64,000 nt of DNA. It comes from JBCBWG01 sp038523925. Lineage in GTDB: Bacteria > Pseudomonadota > Alphaproteobacteria > Rhizobiales > Hyphomicrobiaceae. The position numbers were made by a program, and so were the translations under genes. Position 1 is the stretch's first letter. Each line of letters begins with the position of its first letter. Of the stretch, positions 1 to 8,615 are shown piece after piece. The stretch is from contig JBCBIY010000001.1 in the NCBI GenBank assembly GCA_038523925.1, forward strand, positions 502,325 through 566,324. The letters run 5' to 3'. The notes under the pieces were generated by a model, which saw only the letters and a program-made list of their open reading frames with translations, searched no databases and was not told where the DNA came from.

Positions 1-1795
1 AGCGCAGATCACCATCGATCAGGAGCGTGCGCTGACCCGTCATTGCAAATTGAACGGCGAGGTTGGACGCAAGCGTCGTCCGGCCTTCGCCTGCAAGCGA
101 CGACGCCAGCAGCAACACGCCGCTTGGCATGCGTGCGTTGACGGCATGCTGGAGGGATCTGACCGCCTCTGAGTAGTGGCTCCTAGGCTCGGCCAGGATC
201 CAGCGCGCCGCGCGAAGGGCATCGGCTTCGCCGGCATCGCCAAGGTCCGGCAGCGAGCCGACTTGCGCGACGGCCAATTCCTTTTCCGCTTCCGTCGCGC
301 CATCGAATCCCGGGCGCAGCACCTCGAAAAGAAACGCGCCTGCAAACGCGACGGCGAACCCGCCAATGAGCGAGAGGATCACGATCTGCTTCCGCTTCGG
401 CCCGGAGGGCTTGAGCGGCACGCTCGCACGCTGGACGATGCGCGAATCGGGAAACTCAAGCCCGAGCGACTGTGTCGTCTGCTTGCTCCGCGTCAGAAGT
501 TCCTCGTAGAGCTTCCGCGTCGCCTCGACCTCGCGGTCCAGTTCGCCGAGCTCCCACGTCTTATCCTTCGACGCCGAAATCCGCGCCTTCAGGTCCTTCA
601 GGTTCTGCTCAAGCTTCGCCTGACGGTCGGTTGCGATGTCAGATTCTGTTTTCAGGTTCTGGATGATCGCGCGCGTCTCGCGATTGAGCTGGCTTTCAGC
701 CTTCGCGACATCAGCAGCCGCGCGCTTGATTTCAGGGTGGCGCGGGCCGTACTTGGTCTCGAGTTCCGCCTGCTTGCGCAACGCTTTTGCGAGTTCGTCG
801 CGGAGCACGCGCACCGTCGCGCTTTTCAGAACACTGCTCACGGTCTCGAGTGTTTCGCCGCGGCTGATCATGCTGCGCGCCTGATCGAAGCGTGCGCGCG
901 TCTCCGCCGTCTCGGCTGATGCTTTCACCAGCGCTTCCATCTCGCGGTTCAACTGGCGGTCGAGCACAAAGCGGCCATCGGCATCGAACAGGTCGTTTTT
1001 CGCCTTGAACGTTTCGAGCTTGCGCTCGGCGACGTTCAGCTTCTCACGCATGTCGACGATCTTTTTGTTCAGAAGGTCGGTTGCGAGTTTGTTGGCGCCG
1101 GTCTTGGCGTTAATCTGGTCTTCGAGATAGGTCGCGACGATCGTATTGACGATCTGGGCTGACTTGGTCGGGCTCTCGGATACGAATGTCACTTCGATCA
1201 GATGCGAGTTCCGAATGCGGCTTGTTTTCAGCCGTTCGAGGTAGGCTTGCAGCACGGTGTCGCGGGATAGCGCGCGCTCGCCGCCTGCCAGCGTCTTGAG
1301 ATAGTCAGCCACGCTCGGGTCGGCACCGGAGACTGCGCTCTGCGCAAGTTTGTCGAGCGGGGAGGGCGGTGCAGGCTGCGGCATCGCGGTCGACGGCTTG
1401 ACGCCGAACAGCGCGCTGATCGAAGGAAACGACCACCCCTGCTCGTTGAATTCCGGATCGCGGCGAAGCCCGCGCTTGTCGATGACGCGCAACGCAAGCG
1501 TGCTGGAGCTTAGGATCTCGACCTCGGTCTCGACGGCCTGGGTGTTGACGCTGATCTCCTGGATGACCTCGTCGATGTCGACGATCTTTTTCTTGCGCTG
1601 CTCAACCTGCACGGTTGCGACGGCGACATAGGTGTTAGGCATCGTCAGCGAGAGCTGCGTTGCGATCGCAGCCGCCGTCAGTGTGACGGACAGGATGATC
1701 CGCCAGTGCCGGCGCAAGATGCGCAGCATATCTTCAAAGCCGAAGCCTTCTTCGACTTCGTCTTCGTGCTGTGAGATGTCCCCCGAACGCTCCAT
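1..1795 (-). CDS. Exopolysaccharide chain-length determinant / BY-kinase-like protein (3' end outside window)
   Basis: Inner-membrane protein expected to control polymer length and export of an exopolysaccharide with the two genes upstream of it. About 598 codons are visible from the ATG at 1795; the C-terminus lies beyond base 1. Seen in order: cytoplasmic acidic N-terminus, first membrane segment near residues 32-52, a Wzz-like domain, a long charged coiled-coil region (about 200-440), a GNVR-type segment ending in PLKPSGPKRK, a second membrane segment (about 467-491), then a cytoplasmic P-loop domain. The P-loop reads SLAGEGRTT (about residues 566-574) and the Walker A' reads LLIDGDLR (about 588-595). 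The usual Walker A lysine is arginine here (codon at 80-82). The tyrosine-rich tail of BY-kinases cannot be checked. The start lies 24 bases after the barrel gene, so co-transcription is likely. Confidence 0.85.
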   Translation of the reverse strand, partial: MERSGDISQHEDEVEEGFGFEDMLRILRRHWRIILSVTLTAAAIATQLSLTMPNTYVAVATVQVEQRKKKIVDIDEVIQEISVNTQAVETEVEILSSSTLALRVIDKRGLRRDPEFNEQGWSFPSISALFGVKPSTAMPQPAPPSPLDKLAQSAVSGADPSVADYLKTLAGGERALSRDTVLQAYLERLKTSRIRNSHLIEVTFVSESPTKSAQIVNTIVATYLEDQINAKTGANKLATDLLNKKIVDMREKLNVAERKLETFKAKNDLFDADGRFVLDRQLNREMEALVKASAETAETRARFDQARSMISRGETLETVSSVLKSATVRVLRDELAKALRKQAELETKYGPRHPEIKRAAADVAKAESQLNRETRAIIQNLKTESDIATDRQAKLEQNLKDLKARISASKDKTWELGELDREVEATRKLYEELLTRSKQTTQSLGLEFPDSRIVQRASVPLKPSGPKRKQIVILSLIGGFAVAFAGAFLFEVLRPGFDGATEAEKELAVAQVGSLPDLGDAGEADALRAARWILAEPRSHYSEAVRSLQHAVNARMPSGVLLLASSLAGEGRTTLASNLAVQFAMTGQRTLLIDGDLR

Positions 1796-1819
1796 ACGGT
1801 CCGATATTATTGTTATTGT

Positions 1820-3154
1820 TTAGAAGAGCAGCTTTGCCCCGAGCCAGATTCGATTTTCGACGATGGCGTCATCGCTGAGGTTGGATGTTCGATCGATGTG
1901 TTCCAGGGCTGCATTGAAGTGCACATGCTTCGAATGCAGGTATTCCATCCGCAACGCGCCGCTGAGCCGATAGTCAATCCGATCGGAATTCAGATACTCC
2001 GACATTCGGTATGCCCCATCTATCGTGAAGACCAGGTTTCTAGTCGCCTCCAATTGCAAGGTAAGGGCGGCAGTTGTTGCGATAGAACCTTGTTCTGATG
2101 TGGTAAAGTCGAACTCGCGCCGGGCGGCAGCTATGAGCGTCGCATTTTGCGTCGCAATCCACCGTGCACTGAGTTCAAATAATCCCTGACCGGCTGTATC
2201 AATTTGAGGATCGTCAAACTCTCGAAAGCCGTAACCCGCAACAAAACTCCAATGAAGAATTGCAGACGACTCCGCTTTCACGCCGACGACGAAATCGACG
2301 CCCCAGTTATCGCCCTCATAACCCGTGTTGTTGCTTGGCTTGAGCGTCCGCATCCCACGAATACGGCTGGTCACTGAGTAGCCGGGCGAGAACCGGTATT
2401 TGAGCTTTATGTCAGACGCGAGGATCTGCGTGTCGCGGTAGTCCTGGTCGATGTTATCGCCGTCAAGGCTGGTGACGTCGGCGAAGTCAACGCTTTCGTA
2501 GCTCGCGCCGAGTGTGCCGGAGAGCCGGCCGGCGTCACGCGTAATCCCGACCGACGCTTTGTTGCGCCAGGCAGCCGTCTTCTCGCGGGCCCGCAGCGGC
2601 GCATCCTTCGCAAGCCGCGTCTCGTGGCGGTAGTCGCTGAGCAGGCTCATTGAAATCGTATGCGCGTGGTCGATCTCCAGCGCGCCATCCACGCTCCCAA
2701 ATCCATTGACCTCGTTCAGGTCCTTTCGGGAGGCGTACTCCGCGATGTTCCCGCCGAAGTTGAAGTTCAGATGGTGGCGTTTGAACTGCGAGACGGCCCG
2801 CACCCGCGTATGCAACTGGACGGAGAAGTCAGAAACGCGGTCATCGATTGTGCCGTAGACATTGTCTTCGAAGACAGAGCGCACTTCGCCGGACGGCAGG
2901 ATCAGGTAGTTGCCGAAGCGGATCCCGTCAGGCTTGTAGGGTTCACGGTTGCGTTCATCGACGGCTTGAGCGCCGAAGATCTTGCGATTGTCCCAGTGCT
3001 TGAGGCGTTGTTGCGCAGCTTTCGTGCCAGCGAGGATGCCGGCATCGCTATCGAGATCGAGCGCAAGGGCTGCGCGCGGCACGGCGAGGGCAAGCCCTGC
3101 TGCGAGCGCGATTGAGGCGACGCGTGACTTGGTGAGAGCGGCCCGCAAGGCCAT
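1820..3154 (-). CDS. Outer-membrane beta-barrel protein of the exopolysaccharide operon
   Basis: 444 residues. A signal peptide is clear: basic start, hydrophobic run, and an ALA-type cleavage site near residue 32. The mature protein alternates short polar turns with amphipathic strands (for example HLNFNFGGNIAEY, AILHWSFVAGYGFREF) and ends in an aromatic strand, IWLGAKLLF, as outer-membrane barrels do. Composition and position fit the putative beta-barrel porin family often found in alphaproteobacterial exopolysaccharide loci (BBP2 type), where such proteins are thought to help the polymer cross the outer membrane. It sits 14 bases after the Wza-like lipoprotein gene and 24 bases before the BY-kinase gene. 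Family assignment is from pattern and context, not a search. Confidence 0.75.
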   Translation of the reverse strand: MALRAALTKSRVASIALAAGLALAVPRAALALDLDSDAGILAGTKAAQQRLKHWDNRKIFGAQAVDERNREPYKPDGIRFGNYLILPSGEVRSVFEDNVYGTIDDRVSDFSVQLHTRVRAVSQFKRHHLNFNFGGNIAEYASRKDLNEVNGFGSVDGALEIDHAHTISMSLLSDYRHETRLAKDAPLRAREKTAAWRNKASVGITRDAGRLSGTLGASYESVDFADVTSLDGDNIDQDYRDTQILASDIKLKYRFSPGYSVTSRIRGMRTLKPSNNTGYEGDNWGVDFVVGVKAESSAILHWSFVAGYGFREFDDPQIDTAGQGLFELSARWIATQNATLIAAARREFDFTTSEQGSIATTAALTLQLEATRNLVFTIDGAYRMSEYLNSDRIDYRLSGALRMEYLHSKHVHFNAALEHIDRTSNLSDDAIVENRIWLGAKLLF

Positions 3155-3168
3155 CGCGGTTCCCCTGT

Positions 3169-3768
3169 CTAGAAGAACCGCTCGGGCACGCGGATGTTGT
3201 CGCCCGGCTGGACGAGCGCTGTGCTCGGCATGCGCACTTTGACAGGCTCGCGCTGTCCGGCCCGCATCAGCAGGACGTAACCCTCCTGCGCGCGGTACGT
3301 GTAGCCCCCGGCGACCGCAATCGCGTCGCGGAAGGTCAGGCCTGCCTTAAACGGGTACTCGCCGCCGCGGCGGACTTCGCCGTGCACGAACACCGGTCGG
3401 TAGTTCAACACATCAATCGTCGTGCGCGGGTTTTTCAGGAAACCGTCGGCGAGCCGGCGGTTCAGCGCGCGGCGGAAGGCATCAAGCGTCAGCCCGCTTG
3501 CGCGGACGCGCCCGAGCAGCGGCATCGCGACATGCCCGTCGGCGCCGACTTCAAATGTGCCTGAGAGGTTCGGCTCGTCGAAAACGGTCACGCGAAGCTT
3601 GTCACCGGGCGAGAGCGTGGGCGTCGGTAGCGCCTTGCCCGGCGCACCGAGATCGGCCCAGGGCGCGCTCATGTTCGTCGCGCAGCCGCCGGTAATGAGC
3701 GCCGCAGCCGCAATGGCCACCGCGAACAGCGAACGCAATTGACGCATTGCGCCAGTCATCGCACTCAA
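3169..3768 (-). CDS. Wza-like polysaccharide export lipoprotein
   Basis: 199 residues. A lipoprotein signal peptide is visible: basic start, alanine-rich hydrophobic stretch, and lipobox LITGGC with the modified cysteine near residue 29. The mature part starts with the poly-export motif LSPGDKLRVTVFDEPNLSG (about 53-71), followed by VGADGHVAMPLLGRVRASG, then one SLBB-like segment with VFVHGEVRRGGEYPF. It ends QPGDNIRVPERFF. Wza family members form an outer-membrane export channel; this short form with one SLBB region resembles the ExoF/GfcE type rather than full-length Wza. First gene of the visible minus-strand operon; the methyltransferase gene on the plus strand starts 157 bases away, so the promoter should lie in 3769-3925. 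Confidence 0.88.
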   Translation of the reverse strand: MSAMTGAMRQLRSLFAVAIAAAALITGGCATNMSAPWADLGAPGKALPTPTLSPGDKLRVTVFDEPNLSGTFEVGADGHVAMPLLGRVRASGLTLDAFRRALNRRLADGFLKNPRTTIDVLNYRPVFVHGEVRRGGEYPFKAGLTFRDAIAVAGGYTYRAQEGYVLLMRAGQREPVKVRMPSTALVQPGDNIRVPERFF

Positions 3769-3925
3769 CCCCCAAACGCAGAACGAGCTGTCCGAACCCG
3801 CTCGCTGACCCTGCCAAATCGACGTGAAAGCCGGTTTAATCTGATGGGCTCAGATTGATGCAATCGCGTTAGGCCGAGCGTTACCGGGGCGGTGCTAAGA
3901 GGGGAGACACGGGAAATCGCGGGGG

Positions 3926-4609
3926 ATGTCTGTGCAAGCTGTTGCGAAAACGAGTGCCGGCGCGGCGGCTTACGCGGACAAGACGGCCGCGTACTTCGTT
4001 GGCGCACGCGCGGACTTCTGCGCGAAGCTGCCGGCCAATCCCGATGCGCGCATCCTTGAGATCGGATCGGGCAGCGGTGAGACAGCCGCGCTCATCAAAG
4101 CTGCGGGCAAATGCGGCTATTACGCAGGCGTCGAGCTGTTCGCCGATGCCGCCCGCCAGTCTGAAGACCGCATCGACACCGTGCTTGTCGGTGATGCTGC
4201 AACCGTGCCGCTCGCCTTTCCCGATGGCCACTTTGATGCGCTTATCCTGTCTGAGGTGCTTGAGCATCTGGCCGACCCGTGGGCCGTGCTCCGCCGCGTG
4301 GCGCCGCTTATAAAGCGCGGCGGCCTCGTGCTGGCCTCAAGCCCGAACGTGGCGCACTGGCGCGTGCTTCGAACAATTGCGTCAGGCGACTTTCGCCACG
4401 AGGCAAGCGGCGTTTTTGATCGCACGCACCTGCGCTGGTTTACACCGAAGACCTTCGCCAAGCTGTTTGAGGACACGGGCTTTGCGATTGAGACGCTTGG
4501 GCCCGTAACGCCGTTTGCTGCGCGCACGCGCGCGATCTCAAAGCTGACCGGCGGCCGGCTCGACTATCTCTTCATGACGCAAATCATGATCGCGGGCCGC
4601 AAGGTCTGA
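3926..4609 (+). CDS. Class I SAM-dependent methyltransferase
   Basis: 227 residues. The SAM-binding motif I ILEIGSGSGETAALI lies at about residues 43-57. An acidic motif (YYAGVEL) follows, then PDGHFDALILSEVLEHLADP (about 99-118), typical of the Methyltransf_11/23 group, and a late GDFRHEASGVFDRTHLRWFT segment seen in many methyltransferases of cell-surface glycan loci. Substrate cannot be read from the sequence. It is divergent from the exopolysaccharide export operon, so a role in decorating that polymer is reasonable but is only inference. The ATG follows a GGGGG run at 3920-3924 that can act as ribosome binding site. It converges with the small membrane-anchored protein gene, 12 bases away. 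Confidence 0.82.
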   Translation: MSVQAVAKTSAGAAAYADKTAAYFVGARADFCAKLPANPDARILEIGSGSGETAALIKAAGKCGYYAGVELFADAARQSEDRIDTVLVGDAATVPLAFPDGHFDALILSEVLEHLADPWAVLRRVAPLIKRGGLVLASSPNVAHWRVLRTIASGDFRHEASGVFDRTHLRWFTPKTFAKLFEDTGFAIETLGPVTPFAARTRAISKLTGGRLDYLFMTQIMIAGRKV

Positions 4610-4621
4610 CGCGGCCGGCCG

Positions 4622-4993
4622 TTAAAGCCGGTGCACCGAGGCAAGGCCGCGCACGATGTCGTATTCGCAGTAGATGTGCGCAGTCTCCGCGTTCGCCGTC
4701 ACGAACAGGAACGGGTTTTTGTAGCGCGCTTCCCACAGCCTGTGGTGGACCTGCCAGATGGCGACGTCGAGGCTCGCCTTGCCGATCTCGAGGGCAACTT
4801 TTGCGGGGTCGGCCCAGGCTTTCTCTGGTACGCGCAATGGGCTCTCGGCGCCGTGCTGTGCGCAGGCTGCTATCGCCTTGTCGCGGTAGGCGGTCACGAT
4901 GATGCTGCTGGTGGCGTCACGGTACAGGTAAATGTGCGAGCCGACTTTCGCCGTCGCCAAAACCGCCAGCACGATGACGATAAACCGGAACAT
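4622..4993 (-). CDS. Small protein with N-terminal membrane anchor, function unknown
   Basis: 123 residues. The N-terminus MFRFIVIVLAVLATAKVGSH is a signal anchor or signal peptide without an obvious cleavage site. The rest is soluble and holds three cysteines or histidine pairs (AIAACAQHG near 44-52, WQVHHRLW near 80-87, HIYCEYD near 107-113), so a disulfide or metal site outside the cytoplasm is possible. I recognise no family. It is isolated between a convergent methyltransferase gene and an aminotransferase gene on the same strand 92 bases upstream. Codon use looks like that of its neighbours and no overlapping frame makes better sense, which supports a real gene. Confidence 0.65.
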   Translation of the reverse strand: MFRFIVIVLAVLATAKVGSHIYLYRDATSSIIVTAYRDKAIAACAQHGAESPLRVPEKAWADPAKVALEIGKASLDVAIWQVHHRLWEARYKNPFLFVTANAETAHIYCEYDIVRGLASVHRL

Positions 4994-5085
4994 GCACGCT
5001 GCCTGATGAGCCTGAAGTCAGAACAGTGCGCGGTCATGGTTAAGGCTTCGTTAGAACGTTCACCGGATCGGCGCGTTGGAGGCTG

Positions 5086-6249
5086 CTAAGCCAGCAGCTT
5101 GCCGATGCGGCTGGCGGCCTCGCGAATGTTTTCGATGCTGTTTGCGTAAGAGAAGCGGATGTAGCCTTCGCCGTTGATGCCGAAACTGGGCCCCGCGACA
5201 GTCGCGACGCCGGTGTCTTCCAGCATCCGGTCTTGCAGACCCTTCGCGGACTGACCGGTGCCGGTGATGTTGGCGTAGGCGTAGAACGCGCCGCCGGGTT
5301 TGATGCATGAGACGCCGGGCAGGCCGTTCAGCAGATCGACGATCACGCCGCGCCGCTCGTCGAACGCTTCGACCATCGCGATGGCTTCGTCCTGCGGTCC
5401 TTCGAGAGCTGCGATGCCGGCGTGCTGGGTCGGCGCGTTGACGCACGAGTGCGCGTTGACGCAAAGGCGGACGACCGGCTCGATCAGCGCGTCCGGCCAG
5501 ATCGAATAGCCGAGCCGCCAACCGGTCATCGCATACGTTTTCGACCAGCCATCGAGCACGATCAGCCGGTCGCGAATTTCAAGGTAGGACAGCAGCGTCG
5601 TGTGGGACTGCCCATCATAGAGCATCCGGCTGTAGATCTCATCTGATAGGATCGCGACGTCAGGATGGTCCGCGAGACCTTTAACGAGCTTGTCGAACTC
5701 AGCCTTTGGCACCGCACCGCCCGTTGGGTTGCCGGGGCTGTTGAGGATAATCAGCCGCGTCGCCGGCGTGATGAGGCTGAGGACCTCATCGGCACTGAAG
5801 GCAAAACCGTTCTCTTCGCGCAGCGGGATCGGCACGGGCGTCGCGCCCGTGTACGTGATCATCGACCGATAGATCGGGAAGCCAGGGTCCGGATATAGGA
5901 TCTCGACGCCCTCACCGCCGAACATGAGCATCGCAAAGAACATCGTCGGCTTGCCGCCCGGCATGATGCAGATGTTTTCAGGGCTCACCTCGACGCCGTT
6001 GCGGTTCGCCTGATCGCGCGCCACCGCCTCGCGAAGCGGCAGGATGCCTTGCGCCGGCGTGTAGCCGTGATGCCCGTCGCGGATCGCCTTGATGGCGGCT
6101 TCCGAGATATGCTGCGGCGTCTTGAAGTCCGGTTGGCCGATGCCGAGGTTGATGATCGAGCGGCCTTCGCGGGTGAGGGCTTCTGCGCGGGCGAGTACCT
6201 GAAACGCGGTCTCCGTGCCAAGGTTTTCGAGGTTTGGCGCAAGCTGCAT
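5086..6249 (-). CDS. Class I/II pyridoxal-phosphate aminotransferase
   Basis: 387 residues from the ATG at 6249 (MQLAPNLENLGTETAFQVLA). The open frame extends to 6540, but the extra part is arginine-rich and lacks family similarity. Fold-type I landmarks: INLGIGQPDFKTP (about 33-45), HGYTPAQG, ILNSPGNPTGG (about 170-180), ILSDEIYS, and the PLP lysine in WSKTYAMTGWRLGYS (lysine near residue 235). The arginine that binds the substrate carboxylate is in IRFSYANS near the end. This resembles AspC/AatA-like alphaproteobacterial aminotransferases that act on aspartate or aromatic and branched-chain amino acids. The substrate cannot be fixed from sequence alone. The DUF1684 gene is divergent, with 77 bases between them. 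Confidence 0.88.
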   Translation of the reverse strand: MQLAPNLENLGTETAFQVLARAEALTREGRSIINLGIGQPDFKTPQHISEAAIKAIRDGHHGYTPAQGILPLREAVARDQANRNGVEVSPENICIMPGGKPTMFFAMLMFGGEGVEILYPDPGFPIYRSMITYTGATPVPIPLREENGFAFSADEVLSLITPATRLIILNSPGNPTGGAVPKAEFDKLVKGLADHPDVAILSDEIYSRMLYDGQSHTTLLSYLEIRDRLIVLDGWSKTYAMTGWRLGYSIWPDALIEPVVRLCVNAHSCVNAPTQHAGIAALEGPQDEAIAMVEAFDERRGVIVDLLNGLPGVSCIKPGGAFYAYANITGTGQSAKGLQDRMLEDTGVATVAGPSFGINGEGYIRFSYANSIENIREAASRIGKLLA

Positions 6250-6326
6250 GACGGTCTCCGTGCGTCGCGCGCGCGGCGACAGCAACGGCGCGGCTGACAT
6301 GTGCCGCAGGGTCGAGGGCCGGGCGA

Positions 6327-6968
6327 TTGGAATTGAGTCTCGATGATGTAGCTGGCCTGCCGCCCACGTTGCAATTGCTCGATTGGCGGCGGCGCGTTGC
6401 TGCGCTCTATCTGGCAGTCCGCACGGCGGGAAATCCTGAGGCTGCCTGGCAGGCGTGGATGCAGGGGCGGACGGCGCTCTATCGGCGGCACCCGCAATCG
6501 CCCCTGCCGGCCGAGGTGCGCGCCAAAGGCCGTTTGCCACTCTTCTTCGCCTACGACCCGGCGCTTCGGTTCGTTGTTGATGTCGCGGTAATCAAGACGC
6601 CGCCGCGCGCGCGGACAGTCGATGTCGGCGATGATGGCGCGCTCAGCCTGACGCCTGCGTTGCAGACGATAGGGCTCGCGCAACCGCTCGGCGCAGAACT
6701 TACGATCTTTGCTCTCGGCGGATACGGCGGCGGGCTGTTGCTTGCATTCAAAGATGCGACCAGCGGGGCGGAGACGTATGGCGGCGGGCGCTACCTGCTC
6801 GACACGATCAAGTCCGCTGATCTTGGGCTCGCCCGCGACGGCCGCATGATCCTCGACTTCAATTTCGCCTACCAACCCTCGTGCTGCCACGCGCCAACGT
6901 GGGTGTGCCCGCTCGCGCCACCCGAAAATACGCTCGGCGCTGCAGTCCGCGGTGGCGAACGGCTCTAG
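6327..6968 (+). CDS. DUF1684 domain protein
   Basis: 213 residues. The family pattern of DUF1684 is visible: LYRRHPQSPLPAEVRAKGRL, PLFFAYDPALRF (about 71-82), then ETYGGGRYLLDTIK (about 149-162) and the C-terminal signature LDFNFAYQPSCCHAPTWVCP (about 172-191) followed by LAPPEN. The conserved cysteines in that signature suggest a metal or cofactor site, but no activity is established. No signal peptide. The start is a TTG at 6327; a second TTG two codons later is equally possible, as there is no ATG in frame before the conserved part. The stop codon overlaps that of the convergent CAP-domain gene within the four bases CTAG at 6965-6968. Confidence 0.78.
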   Translation: MELSLDDVAGLPPTLQLLDWRRRVAALYLAVRTAGNPEAAWQAWMQGRTALYRRHPQSPLPAEVRAKGRLPLFFAYDPALRFVVDVAVIKTPPRARTVDVGDDGALSLTPALQTIGLAQPLGAELTIFALGGYGGGLLLAFKDATSGAETYGGGRYLLDTIKSADLGLARDGRMILDFNFAYQPSCCHAPTWVCPLAPPENTLGAAVRGGERL

Positions 6969-7654
6969 TTTACGCCGGCGCGCTGGTTGACCACGACGCG
7001 GCCGCTTTGGCCACGGCGGATCAAAAACATGTCGGCGTTGCTGACTGGGAACGCTTCGCCAAGCGGCTGGCGCTGACCGCTGTTGCCGGAGAACAGAAAC
7101 TCAACGCGGCCCGGTTGGCAGACGGTGTGCGTTGCCTCAACGCGCGGGTCGATCCGATGCTCGTCCGAGCCATAGCGATAGGTGACGCGCGCACCCGATG
7201 TGTTGCGCACCTTAAACGTCATCTTGAGCGCGTCCGGCCGGCCAAACAACTGGACGGAAATGTAAGTCCGCGTTTCAGGCGCCTTCGCGACACCAACACC
7301 GATCTCGGTCACGTAGCGGCGCAGAAGGTTGCGGCGATGGCCTGGAGAATTCTTCCAGCCGGTCATGGCAAGGCTTGCAAGCTGGCGGCTCTTGAAGCCG
7401 CGGCTGTCGCGATTGAGCGCGAGGTTTTCAGCGACTTGGCAGAACGCATAGCCGCCGCGCTGGGCGCGCTCCGCCGGCTTTCGGCCGTCGGCTGTGTGCG
7501 AGAACTTGCCCGTGCGCGCGAGATAGCGAGCATAGGATTTCGCAATCGCATCGAGCCTTGGGTCGCGGCGGAGTGCGGCACGCTGTTCAGATGCGCGAAA
7601 GTCGTTCGCCATCTGGACGATGTAGCTTTCGACTTGAGGCAGATCCGGCGTCAC
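6965..7654 (-). CDS. CAP (SCP/PR1-like) domain protein
   Basis: 229 residues. CAP-domain features: RRDPRLDAIAKSYARYLART, FSHTADGRKPAERAQRGGY (about 50-68), AENLALN (about 75-81) and GWKNSPGHRRNLLRRYVTEI (about 98-117). These carry the His/Glu pairs of the CAP cavity. A second C-terminal part (about 140-229) looks beta-rich. CAP proteins are usually exported, yet the only start I can support is a GTG at 7654: the frame is closed by TAA shortly upstream and no ATG or signal peptide exists between. Either the protein is cytosolic, or it is a shortened form, or there is a base error upstream. The gene follows bpt by 57 bases and may be co-transcribed with it. Confidence 0.75.
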   Translation of the reverse strand: MTPDLPQVESYIVQMANDFRASEQRAALRRDPRLDAIAKSYARYLARTGKFSHTADGRKPAERAQRGGYAFCQVAENLALNRDSRGFKSRQLASLAMTGWKNSPGHRRNLLRRYVTEIGVGVAKAPETRTYISVQLFGRPDALKMTFKVRNTSGARVTYRYGSDEHRIDPRVEATHTVCQPGRVEFLFSGNSGQRQPLGEAFPVSNADMFLIRRGQSGRVVVNQRAGVN

Positions 7655-7711
7655 GGGCGTGTCGGGTCTTGTGGTCGGTCGAGGGGATTACGTTTGAGGC
7701 TGCAACGCGCG

Positions 7712-8488
7712 CTATTCAGCGGCGACCTGACCAACCTCATCGGGCTCGTAAGGTTCCCAGCCATCGGGGCCGAGATGTTCTTGAGGCTGGAAGCGCGTTT
7801 TGTAGCCCATTTTGCGCGACCCTTCGATCCAATAGCCGAGGTAAAGATAGCCGAGGCCTTCGGTGCGCGTGTTCTCGATGTGCTCGAGGATCATGTACGT
7901 GCCGAGGCTGCGCTGGTCTGCGTCCGGGTCGTAGAAGCTGTAGACCATCGACACGCCATCGGAGAGGTGATCGCAGAGCGTTACGCCCATCAGCGGCCAG
8001 TCTGAGATGTCGCTGTCGAGCGCGTTGCGCGGCTTTAGGCGATACTCGGTGAGCACGGTGTCGATGATCGAGTCCTCAATCATCATCGCAAAGTCGATCA
8101 CGTTCATGTCGACCATGCCGCCGTCGCCGTGACGGTTATCGATGTAGCGGCGAAAGAGAGCGTAATGCTCAGCGGTGGGTTGCGGCGCGAGGCGGCGGGC
8201 GACGATGTCGCTGTTGCGGGCCATGACCCGGCGAAAGCTGCGGTTCGGTTCAAACCCATCGGCCACAACGCGAACCGACACACACGCCTGACAGCCGTCG
8301 CAATACGGCATGTAGGCGATGTTCTGGCTCCGTCTGAACCCGCCGCGGAGCAACGTGTCCACGACGATTTCCGGCTTTTCTCGCGTGAGGTGGGTGAACA
8401 GCTTTCGTTCGCGCCGGCCCTGGAGATAAGGGCAGGGCTGTGCAGACGTGACATAGAACTCCGGAAAGTTCTTCTGCTGCTCCGACAT
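7712..8488 (-). CDS. bpt: Aspartate/glutamate leucyltransferase (Bpt)
   Basis: 258 residues. Transfers leucine from Leu-tRNA to proteins with N-terminal Asp or Glu, marking them for ClpAP through the N-end rule. Family signatures: CPYLQGRRERKLFTHL near 20-35, a cysteine cluster MPYCDGCQACVSVRV (about 61-75), and SMVYSFYDPDADQRSLGTYM (about 180-199), followed by YLYLGYWIEGSRKMGYK. Length is normal for the family. The start is the ATG at 8488; a TTG one codon upstream is less likely. Confidence 0.93.
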   Translation of the reverse strand: MSEQQKNFPEFYVTSAQPCPYLQGRRERKLFTHLTREKPEIVVDTLLRGGFRRSQNIAYMPYCDGCQACVSVRVVADGFEPNRSFRRVMARNSDIVARRLAPQPTAEHYALFRRYIDNRHGDGGMVDMNVIDFAMMIEDSIIDTVLTEYRLKPRNALDSDISDWPLMGVTLCDHLSDGVSMVYSFYDPDADQRSLGTYMILEHIENTRTEGLGYLYLGYWIEGSRKMGYKTRFQPQEHLGPDGWEPYEPDEVGQVAAE

Positions 8489-8615
8489 CAATAGGTTCCC
8501 TGCGATCCCGCTGCAGGGGCAGCCGCCCCTCGTCCCGGCTTCAAATTAAGCGCCCGCGCCGGGCGATCAAGCAAACAAAGATGTTGACGATGATGCCGTG
8601 ATCATCCGTCCCGTG

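Noticed and set aside
176..919. Open frame on the plus strand opposite the BY-kinase-like gene
   Set aside because: Shadow of the minus-strand coding sequence, Arg/Leu-rich and without motifs.
5040..5054. TTAA-N7-TTAG as a CtrA site before the small membrane-anchored protein gene
   Set aside because: The second half-site has one mismatch and such sequences are common by chance.
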